Source: Defluviimonas aquaemixtae
GTDB lineage: Bacteria > Pseudomonadota > Alphaproteobacteria > Rhodobacterales > Rhodobacteraceae
DNA: 64,000 bases
Reading direction: 5' to 3'
Assembly: GCF_900302475.1 (NCBI RefSeq)
Contig: NZ_OMOQ01000001.1
Span: 496,001 to 560,000 of the forward strand
Below the pieces are notes generated by a model. The model was not told the DNA's origin. It did no database searches and saw only the letters and a program-made list of their open reading frames with translations. Every line of letters starts with the position of its first letter. Position 1 is the stretch's first letter. Shown piece by piece: positions 1-8,394 of this stretch. The position numbers and the translations under genes are program-made.

Positions 1-106
1 CTACGCACCCGATGCGGTTGACGCCTCATTGGAAAAAACCAATGAAGTCCTTGTTCCCGACCTGACGGACCAAATAGAAAAACTCGACAAAAGCTTGTGC
101 AGATAA
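1..106 (+). CDS. C-terminal end of a protein of unknown function (5' end outside window)
   Basis: Reading from base 2, 34 codons run to a TAA at 104-106. The peptide is mostly hydrophilic and acidic/Lys-rich and ends in KSLCR. Its composition looks like a real protein tail rather than a shadow, but it is AT-richer than its neighbours and I recognise no family. No start lies in the window. The following 116 bases to the end of the flavin reductase gene on the other strand hold nothing I can name. Confidence 0.35.
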   Translation, partial: YAPDAVDASLEKTNEVLVPDLTDQIEKLDKSLCR

Positions 107-222
107 AAACGTAGTCGGTGTCAAACAGACATTCGTACAAAACGCGGCATCGCGCAGTTTGGGCTCCAAGCTGTCATTTCCACCAAAAGGCAGCACAGGT
201 ACATCGCGTCACGGGCGCCCCC

Positions 223-819
223 TCACTTCTGCCCCGGCCTGAGCATCTCGAAGATCTCGGTCACGACCGAGTAGTCCCGGTAGCCGCCGCGGGCGAGCGG
301 GTTGAATTTCAGCACGTCGAAGCGGCCGTCGACGAGGCAGTCGTCGCGGAGGTGGATGCCCGTTACTTCGCCGACGATCAGGTAGTTGTTCTCGCCGAGC
401 AGCTTCACGATCTGCTCGACCCGGCATTCGAGATTGGCCGGGGCATCCTTCACCCGGGGACAGGGGATCGTCTCGCACTCAACCCGCTCGACGCCCGCCA
501 GTGTGAACTCGTCGGTGCCCGGCGGATAGGTGCCCGACGTCAGATTCATCTTCTCGCGCGCCGCGTACTCGACGATGTTGACGGCAAAGACGCGGCTTTC
601 CTCGATGTTGTTCAGGCTGTCCTTGCGGCCCGTCGAGGCAAACATGACCTGCGGCGGCGTGTAGGCGATGCCGTTGAAGAAGGAATAGGGGGCGAGATTG
701 TCACCTTTGGCCCCGCGCGATGAGATCCAGCCGATCGGCCGCGGTGTGATGATAGCGTTGAACGGGTTGTGGGGCAGGCCGTGGCCGTCTTCGGGTCTAT
801 AGAACATGGGCCCTCTCAT
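223..819 (-). CDS. flavin reductase-like (FMN-binding split-barrel) protein
   Basis: The 198-residue protein has the flavin reductase-like split-barrel fold that binds FMN. Visible family features are the early segment TPRPIGWISSRG (about residues 25-36), the segment with NLAPYSFFNG near 41-50, and the region around NIVEY. Relatives are flavin:NAD(P)H reductases or flavoproteins of unknown substrate, so the exact reaction cannot be assigned. An alternative start four codons downstream (MFYRPEDG) is possible. It is transcribed divergently from the acetyltransferase gene that starts 24 bp away. Confidence 0.85.
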   Translation of the reverse strand: MRGPMFYRPEDGHGLPHNPFNAIITPRPIGWISSRGAKGDNLAPYSFFNGIAYTPPQVMFASTGRKDSLNNIEESRVFAVNIVEYAAREKMNLTSGTYPPGTDEFTLAGVERVECETIPCPRVKDAPANLECRVEQIVKLLGENNYLIVGEVTGIHLRDDCLVDGRFDVLKFNPLARGGYRDYSVVTEIFEMLRPGQK

Positions 820-843
820 TCGGTTTGAACCGATCCTGCCCGC

Positions 844-1386
844 ATGTTAGGGGCGGTTTCCAGCAGAAATCGGGGCCGGGCGGGCGTGTACAGGCTGGAA
901 GAGGAATCCGAGGCGGATTGGTGGGAGGTCGAGGCGCTCTACGACCTCTGCTTCGCGCCGGGGCGGACGGCGCTGTCGTCCTACCGCCTGCGCGACGGGG
1001 TGGCCAAGGTCACCGAACTGTGCCTGACATTGCGCGATTCAGATGGGATTCTCGCCGCCGTGATCCGCTACTGGCCCGTGCTCGTAGGCGGGCGGAAGAC
1101 TCTCTTGCTCGGTCCCGTGGCGGTCCATCCGACACGGCAGGGCGAGGGGTTGGGCGCACTTCTCATCCACGAGAGCCTCGCCGAGGCGGCGCGGCTCGGC
1201 TGGGAGCGGGTGCTGCTTGTCGGCGATGAGCCCTACTACCGCCGTTTCGGATTTTCGAGGCGCGACAGTATTGAAATGCCGCCGCCGACCAACCCTGACC
1301 GCGTGTTGGGGCATGCGCTTCATCCGGGCGCGTGGGACGGGGTGACCGGGCCGGTCACCCGCATGCCTCAGGAGGTGCATGATTGA
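844..1386 (+). CDS. GNAT family N-acetyltransferase
   Basis: This 180-residue protein is a GNAT-fold acyltransferase that would transfer an acetyl group from acetyl-CoA to an unknown amine. The CoA pyrophosphate-binding motif is RQGEGLG at residues 98-104, after the typical beta-strand LLLGPVAVHP. The following ERVLLVGDEPYYRRFGF is the strand-plus-aromatic segment common in small bacterial GNATs. Its 3' end overlaps the upstream candidate start of the next reading frame, suggesting co-transcription with the EcsC-like gene. The substrate cannot be read from the sequence. Confidence 0.85.
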   Translation: MLGAVSSRNRGRAGVYRLEEESEADWWEVEALYDLCFAPGRTALSSYRLRDGVAKVTELCLTLRDSDGILAAVIRYWPVLVGGRKTLLLGPVAVHPTRQGEGLGALLIHESLAEAARLGWERVLLVGDEPYYRRFGFSRRDSIEMPPPTNPDRVLGHALHPGAWDGVTGPVTRMPQEVHD

Positions 1387-1417
1387 AGCAGGGCCCGCCC
1401 GCGCTTATCTAGATTGC

Positions 1418-2233
1418 ATGAGTGAGAGTCCCAATTTGCCCCGGACTGCCCGGAGCGGCAGCCATGTAGTGACTACCGCTACTCTGCCGCCTGACGCGCT
1501 GGTCGAGATCTCGGCCCTGGCGCTCAGGCTCAAGCGTGCGAACGGCCCGGTGATGCGGGCAATGAGCGCGATTGGCGGCAAGATAGAGACGCGCCTGGCG
1601 GCGCTGCCACAAAGCGTGCGCCGCCTGCTTGAAACGGGAACGGCGGAGATTCTGCAGAAATCATACCGGCTTGCCGGTCAGGTCAGCGCCCATCCGGCGC
1701 TGCCCGATACTGGCGGCTGGGGCCACCGCGTAGGCGTGGCAACAGGGGGCGCGCTGGGCGGCTTCGGCGGACTTGGAACCGCGCTTTTGGAGCTGCCGGC
1801 GACCATTACGGTTTTCTTCGGCGCGATGCAGAAGGTTGCCGGCGACTACGGCTTCGACCCGGCCTCCGACGACACCCGGATGACCTGCCTTGAGATTTTC
1901 GGCTCGGGCGGGCCGCTCGAAGACGACGACGGCGTTGACACCAGTTTTCTCAGCACGCGGCTCGCCGTGAATGGCGCGACCGTGCAGGCGCTTGTTCAGC
2001 AGGTCGCGCCCACGCTCGCCGCCGTCTTGGGCCGCAAGCTTGCCGGGCAGGCGGTGCCGGTTTTCGGCGCGGCCGCAGGGGCGGGGGTCAACCTCGCTTA
2101 CCTGTCCTACTACACGGACATGGCCCACATCCGCTTTGGCCTGAAGCGCCTCGCCGAGCATCACGGCGCGGCGCGGGTCGAGGCGCAGTTCCGCGCCGAA
2201 ATTGTGCGGATCGGATCGCGACGCGAGAGCTGA
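1418..2233 (+). CDS. EcsC family protein
   Basis: The product is about 271 residues from the ATG at 1418; a longer frame from 1379 would overlap the GNAT gene. It matches the EcsC family, which is associated with ABC transporter loci in Gram-positives and is of unclear function in alphaproteobacteria. Landmarks are the Gly-rich stretch GVATGGALGGFGG followed by LGTALLELPATITVFFGAM, and a second Gly/Ala-rich amphipathic segment near the C-terminus (FGAAAGAGVN, then YLSYYTDMAHI). It converges on ptsP, 8 bp away on the other strand. Confidence 0.8.
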   Translation: MSESPNLPRTARSGSHVVTTATLPPDALVEISALALRLKRANGPVMRAMSAIGGKIETRLAALPQSVRRLLETGTAEILQKSYRLAGQVSAHPALPDTGGWGHRVGVATGGALGGFGGLGTALLELPATITVFFGAMQKVAGDYGFDPASDDTRMTCLEIFGSGGPLEDDDGVDTSFLSTRLAVNGATVQALVQQVAPTLAAVLGRKLAGQAVPVFGAAAGAGVNLAYLSYYTDMAHIRFGLKRLAEHHGAARVEAQFRAEIVRIGSRRES

Positions 2234-2241
2234 CGTCCGGG

Positions 2242-4488
2242 TCAGATGTCCTGCCGTGACAGCCAGTCCATCACGCGGGCGCGGACATTCGTCGCGCCCG
2301 TTTCGCATTCGGCTTTGAGGACCGAGGCAAGCTCGGCCAGATCCACCCGGCGGATGACGTGCTTGACCGGACCGATCGAGGCCGGACGCATCGAGAGCGT
2401 CCGGATGCCGAGCGCCGCAAGGCAGATCGCCTCGACCGGGCGGCCGGCATCCTCGCCACAGAATGAAAGCTCCGTGCCCGCATCTTTGCAGCGCTGCACG
2501 ATCTGGTTGATGAAGCGCAGGAAGCTCGTGTTCAAGACGTCGTAGCGACGGCGGACCTGTTCGTTCTCGCGGTCGGCGGCGAAGAAGAACTGCTTGAGGT
2601 CGTTGCCGCCGATCGAGATGAAATCGGTGAGTTCAAAGAACTCGCGCGGCGCGTAGGCGAGCGCCGGGGTCTCCAGCATCGCGCCGATCTCGAGATCGGC
2701 CGGCAGTTCGTGGCCAAGCCGGCGTTCGCGCCTGACCTCGTCGAGGAGCATCTGGCGGCCGCGCTGAAACTCCTCGAACTCGGCGATGAAGGGGAACATG
2801 ACCGACAACGGTCGCCCCTTGGCACCGCGCAGAAGCGCCTGAAGCTGCATCCGCATGATGCCCGGCCGGTCGAGCGCGACGCGGATGGCGCGCCATCCCA
2901 TGGCCGGGTTCGGCTCATCCACCCGCTTCATGTAGGGCAGCACCTTGTCCGAGCCGATGTCGAGCGTGCGAAACACAACACGCTTGCCCTTCGCGGCGTT
3001 GAGGACGCCGGAATAGATCTCGGCAAGCTCCTTGCGCTGGGGCACGCGCGTGCGGATCAGGAACTGCAACTCGGTTCGGAACAGACCCACGCCTTCCGCC
3101 CCCGAGCCCACGAGCGAGGGCAGGTCGGCCATGAGCCCGGCGTTCATGTGCAGCGAGACCGTGGTGCCGCATTTCGCGACTGCGGGCTTGTCGCGAATGG
3201 ATGCGTAGCGCTCCTGGGCCTTGGCCTGCATCGCGATCTTGTCGCGGAACGCGGCAGCGACCGACTCCTCGGGCCGCAGGTGGACGATGCCCTGATCGCC
3301 GTCAACGAGGATCGCGTCGCCGTTCAGCGCCTCGGTCGTGATCCGCTCGGCATGGATGACGAGCGGGATCGCGAGAGCCCGGGCGACGATGGCGGCGTGG
3401 GAGCCGACGGCACCTTCCTCCAATACGACGCCCTTGAGCTTCCGGCCATAGTCGAGAAGCTCGGCGGGGCCGATATTGCGAGCGACGAGGATCGGATTTT
3501 CCGGCATCTCGGCGCCGGTATCGGAGCCCTGGCCGGTCAGGATGCGGAGCAGCCGGTTCGACAGGTCGTCGAGATCATGCAAGCGGTCGCGCAAGTAGGG
3601 ATCGGGCACCGTTTCGAGCCGCGCGCGGGCAGCAGACTGTTCCTTTTCCACCGCCGCTTCCGCGGAGAGGCCGCGGGCGATGTCGTCCTCCATCCGCCGC
3701 ATCCAGCCTCGGGAATTGGCGAACATGCGGTAGGCTTCGAGGATCTGCTTCTGCTCCTTGTCCTGACCGTCGGTCATGGTCAGCATCGCATCGACCGAGA
3801 TGCGCAGCTTGTCGACCGCCTCGTTCAGCCGGGTCAGTTCCTTCTTCGGGTCGTCCGCGACGGGGTTCGTGATCACGACCCGAGGTTCGTGCAGCCAGAC
3901 ATGGCCTTCGGCTGCGCCTTCCTGCCCGGTACCGCCCCGGATCATCACCGGCTGCTGGTGGAGCGCCGCCAGCGCTTCGCCCTCGCCCACGAAGGCGCCG
4001 AGTTCGGTCATCTCGGCCAGCACCATGGCCACGACTTCGAGCGCATAGACCTCATCGTCGGAGAACTGTCGCGCCTGTTTCGACTGCACAACAAGCACCC
4101 CGAGCTTTTCGCCCAGACGCTGGATCGGCACGCCGAGGAAAGACGAATAGATCTCCTCGCCCGTTTCGGGCATGTAGCGGAATCCTTTTTCGCTGGGGGC
4201 GTCCGCGGTGTTGATCGGGGTGGAGGTCTTGGCGACCCGGCCCACGAGGCCTTCGCCAAGGCGCATCCGCGTCATGTGGACCGCCGCTTCCTTGAGGCCC
4301 TCGGTCGCGCATAGTTCGAGCGTCTCGTCATCGCGGAAGAGGTAGATCGAGCACACCTCGCACCGCATCGAATCCGCAATCAGATGCGTGATACGGTCGA
4401 GCCGCTCCTGCCCGGCGCCGGCATCGGCGAGGCTGTCACGCAAGCGCCGGAGCAGCTTGCGGCTTTCACTTTCGGTCCGTTCAGGCAT
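2242..4488 (-). CDS. ptsP: phosphoenolpyruvate-protein phosphotransferase PtsP (enzyme I Ntr)
   Basis: PtsP starts the nitrogen-related phosphotransfer chain by autophosphorylating from PEP and passing phosphate to NPr. The 748-residue protein has an N-terminal GAF domain (about 1-165), a linker, and the PEP-utilising enzyme I body. The phospho-accepting His lies in GAVGSHAAIVARA (His364). Further on are the PEP-binding GLFRTELQF and the C-terminal Cys motif LSFCGEDAGRP. Length and domain order are typical of EI-Ntr rather than the sugar EI, which lacks GAF. It lies downstream of lysC on the same strand with a 38-bp gap, an arrangement common in Rhodobacterales. Confidence 0.95.
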   Translation of the reverse strand: MPERTESESRKLLRRLRDSLADAGAGQERLDRITHLIADSMRCEVCSIYLFRDDETLELCATEGLKEAAVHMTRMRLGEGLVGRVAKTSTPINTADAPSEKGFRYMPETGEEIYSSFLGVPIQRLGEKLGVLVVQSKQARQFSDDEVYALEVVAMVLAEMTELGAFVGEGEALAALHQQPVMIRGGTGQEGAAEGHVWLHEPRVVITNPVADDPKKELTRLNEAVDKLRISVDAMLTMTDGQDKEQKQILEAYRMFANSRGWMRRMEDDIARGLSAEAAVEKEQSAARARLETVPDPYLRDRLHDLDDLSNRLLRILTGQGSDTGAEMPENPILVARNIGPAELLDYGRKLKGVVLEEGAVGSHAAIVARALAIPLVIHAERITTEALNGDAILVDGDQGIVHLRPEESVAAAFRDKIAMQAKAQERYASIRDKPAVAKCGTTVSLHMNAGLMADLPSLVGSGAEGVGLFRTELQFLIRTRVPQRKELAEIYSGVLNAAKGKRVVFRTLDIGSDKVLPYMKRVDEPNPAMGWRAIRVALDRPGIMRMQLQALLRGAKGRPLSVMFPFIAEFEEFQRGRQMLLDEVRRERRLGHELPADLEIGAMLETPALAYAPREFFELTDFISIGGNDLKQFFFAADRENEQVRRRYDVLNTSFLRFINQIVQRCKDAGTELSFCGEDAGRPVEAICLAALGIRTLSMRPASIGPVKHVIRRVDLAELASVLKAECETGATNVRARVMDWLSRQDI

Positions 4489-4526
4489 GGCCCCCCGTCA
4501 GTGCCGCCCCCAACGGCGCCCCGTCG

Positions 4527-5786
4527 TCAGGCCGCCTTGTCCAAGTCGAAAGCATCATGGAGTGCCTGCACGGCGAGTTCCATATATTTCCGGTCGATCA
4601 GCACCGATACCTTGATCTCGGACGTGGCGATGACCTTGATGTTGATGTTTTCGTTTGCAAGCGCCTGAAACATCCGCGCTGCGACGCCGGACTGGGACCG
4701 CATCCCGATCCCCACGACCGAGACTTTCGCGGACTCGGTGTCAACGACCAGGTCGTCGTAGTCAATCTTGTCAGCGGCTCGGGCGTCTTCCAGTGCTTTC
4801 TTCGCGCGCGCCACCTGGTTCGTCGGACAGGAAAAGGTCATGTCGGTAACAGCGACCGAGTGGCCTTCGTAGTTCTTTTCCGAAATGTTCTGGACGATCA
4901 TGTCCACGTTCACGCCGGCATCCGACAAGGGCCCGAAGATCGCGGCGGCGATGCCCGGCCGGTCCTCGACCGTCACAAGCGTGATCTTGGCTTCGTCGCG
5001 GCTATAGGCGATGCCCGAGACGGCTTTCGATTCCATGATGTCCTCCTCGTCGCAGACCAGTGTGCCGGAATTTTCGTCGGTTTCCTCGAAGCTCGACAGA
5101 ACGCGCAGGCGCACATTGTAGCGCATTGCGAGTTCGACGGAGCGGGTTTGCAGGACCTTCGCGCCGAGCGAGGCAAGCTCCAGCATCTCCTCGAAGGCGA
5201 TCCGGTCGAGTCTTCGGGCTTTTCCACAAATGCGCGGATCCGTCGTGTAGATACCGTCGACATCGGTGTAGATGTCGCAGCGCTCCGCCCCGAAGGCGGC
5301 GGCGAATGCGACCGCCGTCGTGTCCGAGCCACCACGGCCGAGCGTTGTGATCCGGCTCTCATCCGAAAGGCCCTGAAAGCCCGCGACAACCGCGACCTTG
5401 AAGCCCTCGGCGAACTTGGCATCGATGTTCTCGCGCGGGATCGAGACGAAGCGCGCGGCGGAATGGACCGAGGTCGTGTTGATCGGCACTTGCCAGCCCT
5501 GCCAGGACCGGGCGGGGACGTCCATTTCCTGAAGCCGGAGCGCCATGAGGCCGGCGGTCACGTTCTCGCCACTCGCGACGACCGCGTCGTATTCACGCGC
5601 GTCGTAGAGATGCGAGGTCTCTTCGACCCAGCTCACGAGCTCATTGGTCTTGCCGGACATGGCCGAGACGATGACGATCACGTCATAGCCGCGGTCGACC
5701 TCGCGTTTGACCTTCTCGGCGGCGCTCGTGATGCGGTCGAGATCGGCGACGGAGGTCCCGCCGAATTTCATCACGAGAAGCGGCAT
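4527..5786 (-). CDS. lysC: aspartate kinase
   Basis: The enzyme phosphorylates L-aspartate, the first step to lysine, threonine, methionine and diaminopimelate. The 419-residue protein begins with the kinase motif KFGGTSVAD (residues 7-15) and contains the FQGLSDESRITTLGRGGSDTTA segment split around the Gly-rich loop. Two C-terminal ACT repeats follow from about residue 265 (ITLVTVEDRPGIAAAIF and VSVVGIGMRSQSGVAARMF), which usually give feedback control by amino acids. It is the first gene of a pair with ptsP. Confidence 0.97.
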   Translation of the reverse strand: MPLLVMKFGGTSVADLDRITSAAEKVKREVDRGYDVIVIVSAMSGKTNELVSWVEETSHLYDAREYDAVVASGENVTAGLMALRLQEMDVPARSWQGWQVPINTTSVHSAARFVSIPRENIDAKFAEGFKVAVVAGFQGLSDESRITTLGRGGSDTTAVAFAAAFGAERCDIYTDVDGIYTTDPRICGKARRLDRIAFEEMLELASLGAKVLQTRSVELAMRYNVRLRVLSSFEETDENSGTLVCDEEDIMESKAVSGIAYSRDEAKITLVTVEDRPGIAAAIFGPLSDAGVNVDMIVQNISEKNYEGHSVAVTDMTFSCPTNQVARAKKALEDARAADKIDYDDLVVDTESAKVSVVGIGMRSQSGVAARMFQALANENINIKVIATSEIKVSVLIDRKYMELAVQALHDAFDLDKAA

Positions 5787-5881
5787 TGCGGCCCCCCTTG
5801 CGCGCCCAAGTCAAGTCGCGCGCTTCTTATGCGGCGGGGGGCGGAAGGGCAAGGGGCGCACGTTGGCAATCGGCGCCGACG

Positions 5882-6253
5882 TCAGACGAGGGGTGGAGCG
5901 TCGCTGTTGAGCGAGCAATAGCGGATAAGCCACCGCCCGTCGGACGAGCGCGCGAGTATGTTCAGCGACGTGCCGTCCGCATTCTTGTCGCCCTCGCTAT
6001 AGGCGGCCAGGCACCAGCCGAGATCGCCGGACGCATCCGCATCGATGACGCGCAATGTCTTCGTATCGCCGCCGTCGCCCGTCCAGTCGCGGTGCAGCGC
6101 ATCAATCGCCGCCCGTCCGGACGCAGCGGGCGCATAGGGAGAGAAGATCGTAGCGTCCTCGGTGAAGCAGTCTGCGCAGCCGGCGGCGTCCCCGGCCCGA
6201 TAAGCCGCGACCATCCTGTCGAGGAGGCGTTGAAACTCGTCACGGATCGGCAT
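5882..6253 (-). CDS. SnoaL/NTF2-like protein
   Basis: From the ATG at 6253 the product is 123 residues; the frame could extend to 6316 but the internal start MPIRDEFQRLLDRMV fits the family N-terminus. It shows the NTF2/SnoaL-like cone fold pattern: an N-terminal helix, AGDAAGCADCFTEDATIFSPY (split here as helix plus first strand), then alternating strands ending RWLIRYCSLNSD. Such proteins range from ketosteroid isomerase-like enzymes to non-enzymatic proteins, so no substrate is proposed. Confidence 0.7.
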   Translation of the reverse strand: MPIRDEFQRLLDRMVAAYRAGDAAGCADCFTEDATIFSPYAPAASGRAAIDALHRDWTGDGGDTKTLRVIDADASGDLGWCLAAYSEGDKNADGTSLNILARSSDGRWLIRYCSLNSDAPPLV

Positions 6254-6339
6254 TTCGAAGTCATCCTCTGCGGCGCGGGGCCCGCAGAGCCTGATCCTCG
6301 CCCAACGCCCTGTCAACGACAGCCGGTAAGGGCGCGGGT

Positions 6340-6771
6340 TCAGTTGGCCTTGCGCGCGGGCAGGAAGGGCAGGGGCGCGACTGGAACGCCATCTTCGACG
6401 AGCTTCTTCGCCTCGTCGGTGCGCGCTTCGCCGTAGATCGAGCGTTCCGGCGCCAGACCCTCATGGATCGCGCGCGCCTCGGTAGCGAAGTTCAGGCCGA
6501 CATAGTCGGATGTTTCCTCGATGTGCCGGCGCATCGCGGCCAGCATCTCTTCGACACCCGTGGACGGTTTGGACAGCGACGGGGCGTCCTTGGCGGCCGC
6601 CTTGCGCGCGGACCTGACCGTCGGGGCCATCAGTGTCTTTTCGACCATCGCCGAACCACAGACCGCACAGGCCACCATCCCGGTTGCGTGCAGCCGGTCG
6701 AAGGCTTCGGCTGATTGAAACCAGCTTTCGAAGTCGTGATTCTTGTCGCATATCAGCGCGTAGCGGATCAT
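6340..6771 (-). CDS. DUF1178 family protein
   Basis: This 143-residue protein matches DUF1178, a small conserved alphaproteobacterial family of unknown function. The N-terminus MIRYALICDKNHDFESWFQS is characteristic, and one Cys pair (CAVCG, residues 35-39) together with Cys8 suggests a small metal-binding finger. The C-terminal half contains the conserved segment DYVGLNFATEARAIHEG. It sits upstream of the NTF2-like gene on the same strand and downstream of the NUDIX gene, and may be co-transcribed with both. Confidence 0.85.
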   Translation of the reverse strand: MIRYALICDKNHDFESWFQSAEAFDRLHATGMVACAVCGSAMVEKTLMAPTVRSARKAAAKDAPSLSKPSTGVEEMLAAMRRHIEETSDYVGLNFATEARAIHEGLAPERSIYGEARTDEAKKLVEDGVPVAPLPFLPARKAN

Positions 6772-6829
6772 TCGGGTCCTTTCGGCAGTCCCGTTCTATT
6801 TGGGTGATTTCGCGGCGAAATCAAGCGCT

Positions 6830-7297
6830 TCAGCGATCACCGCCAATCAGTTTCGCGGGATCGAAACGGTCTAGAAGCGCCTGTAACTCCGGCTCGTCAA
6901 CCTTGCGCGCCGCCTTCTTCGGCGCGAACCAGCGCCGTTTGCGCTGATCGCGTTCGGGGAAGCTGCTGTGGAGCCGGTCGACCTCGACCGGGTAGACGGT
7001 CACCACACAGGGCTGGATTGTGCCATCGTCCATCCCCTTGTCGTAGGAGAAAAGCCCGATGGGGTCCGCCACGTCATGGCCCTCGACGCCGGCTTCCTCG
7101 AACGCCTCGCGCAGCGCGCATTCGACGCCCGATTTGCCCGCCATCGGCCAGCCCTTCGGAATTACCCACCGGCCCGTGTCGCGGCTCGTGACGAGGAGAA
7201 CCTCGCAGCCTCGTTTCTTGGTCACGCGATAGCAAATGGCCCCGTATTGCGTCATCGCCTTCGTTGAGGCGACCTCGTTCTTGTTGTGTTTCTTCAT
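6830..7297 (-). CDS. NUDIX hydrolase
   Basis: The 155-residue protein is a NUDIX hydrolase that would cleave a nucleoside diphosphate-linked or diphosphoinositol-type substrate. The Nudix box runs from Gly49 to Val71, with the catalytic core REAFEEAGV (63-71). The first Glu of the canonical box is Lys55 here. This, with WVIPKGWPM (45-52), resembles the diphosphoinositol-polyphosphate/diadenosine-phosphate branch common in alphaproteobacteria. The N-terminus is Lys/Asn-rich. The substrate is not decidable from sequence. Confidence 0.88.
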   Translation of the reverse strand: MKKHNKNEVASTKAMTQYGAICYRVTKKRGCEVLLVTSRDTGRWVIPKGWPMAGKSGVECALREAFEEAGVEGHDVADPIGLFSYDKGMDDGTIQPCVVTVYPVEVDRLHSSFPERDQRKRRWFAPKKAARKVDEPELQALLDRFDPAKLIGGDR

Positions 7298-7407
7298 CTG
7301 CCGTGCGGAGCCGGAATCGCTCCGATCCTTGTTAATGCCTGCTCGCCCCCTTCCCGTGTATCCGGGAATGGAATGAATCTAGCATGCGAAGGGCCCGTTT
7401 TCCAGCG

Positions 7408-8379
7408 TCAGGGTGCCGGCGTCCGCCCCGACAGCACGGCGGCGAAGCGGTCGGTGTCAATGTTGCCGCCGGTCAGGACGACGCCTGCGCGGCGGCCTCG
7501 CATCGCCTCGCGCTCCTGTAGGAGGGCTGCAAGCGGGGCCGCGCCAGCGCCTTCGGCAGTGTTGTGTGTGTCCGCGAAATAGATGCGCATCGCTTCGGCG
7601 ACCTCGTCCTCGCTGACCGCAAGGATGCGGGCGGCGCACGGCCCGTAGATGTCGAGCGCCTCCTTGACCGGTACACGCACAGCCATGCCGTCGGCGAAGG
7701 TGCGTGCGCTGTTCGTCTCGACGGGCCGCCCGGCCTCGACCGAAAGCTTCGCGCAGGCGGCCTCGGTCGACACGACGCCCACCACCTCGGTCGACAGGCC
7801 GAGCGCGTCGCGCGCGGCGATGACGCCGCAGATGCCCGAACCGCAGCCAATGGGCACATAGACCGCGTCGAGCGGCGGCGCGGCGCGGAAGAATTCGAGC
7901 GCGTAGGTCGCGACGCCCCGGACAAGCTCCCTATGAAACGGTGGCACGGGGAACAGGCCCTCTTCCTTCGCGAGCCGCATCGCCTCGTCCTTCGCTGTGT
8001 CGAAATCCTCGCCGAATTCGCGCAAGTCGGCGCCGAAGGCCCGCATCGCCGCGTTCTTCTCGACCGAATTGCCGTGCGGCACGTAGACGACGGCGCGTAA
8101 CCCCGCGCGGGTCGCAGCGCGGGCCTGCGCCTGGCCGTGATTGCCGCGCGTGGCAGTAATGATGCCGGGGCAGTCGGGCTGCGTGCGCCTGAGCCAGTCG
8201 ATCAGCGTGATTGCGCCCCGCGCCTTAAACGCGCCGATGGGCCCGTGGTTCTCGTGTTTCACCCAGACCTCGGCGCCAGTCCGGGCGGCGAGCTGCGGCC
8301 AGGCATATTGCGGCGTGGGCTCCATGTGGCGCCGGACGAGTTCAGCGGCCTCCTCCAGTTCGTCGAGAGTGAATTGCAT
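7408..8379 (-). CDS. threonine dehydratase-like PLP enzyme
   Basis: The 323-residue protein is a fold-type II PLP enzyme of the threonine/serine dehydratase group, deaminating a hydroxy-amino acid to a 2-oxo acid. The PLP lysine is Lys52 in GAFKARGA; the phosphate-binding Gly-rich loop is PIGCGSGICG. No C-terminal ACT domain is present, so it resembles the catabolic form (or the EutB-like hydroxyectoine branch) rather than biosynthetic IlvA. It lies 15 bp downstream of waaA on the same strand. Confidence 0.85.
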   Translation of the reverse strand: MQFTLDELEEAAELVRRHMEPTPQYAWPQLAARTGAEVWVKHENHGPIGAFKARGAITLIDWLRRTQPDCPGIITATRGNHGQAQARAATRAGLRAVVYVPHGNSVEKNAAMRAFGADLREFGEDFDTAKDEAMRLAKEEGLFPVPPFHRELVRGVATYALEFFRAAPPLDAVYVPIGCGSGICGVIAARDALGLSTEVVGVVSTEAACAKLSVEAGRPVETNSARTFADGMAVRVPVKEALDIYGPCAARILAVSEDEVAEAMRIYFADTHNTAEGAGAAPLAALLQEREAMRGRRAGVVLTGGNIDTDRFAAVLSGRTPAP

Positions 8380-8394
8380 CGGACCTCCTCGGTG

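Noticed and set aside
118-723. 201-codon plus-strand frame opposite the flavin reductase gene
   Set aside because: It is rich in Arg, His and Val-Asp strings typical of antisense frames, while the minus-strand frame encodes a recognisable protein.
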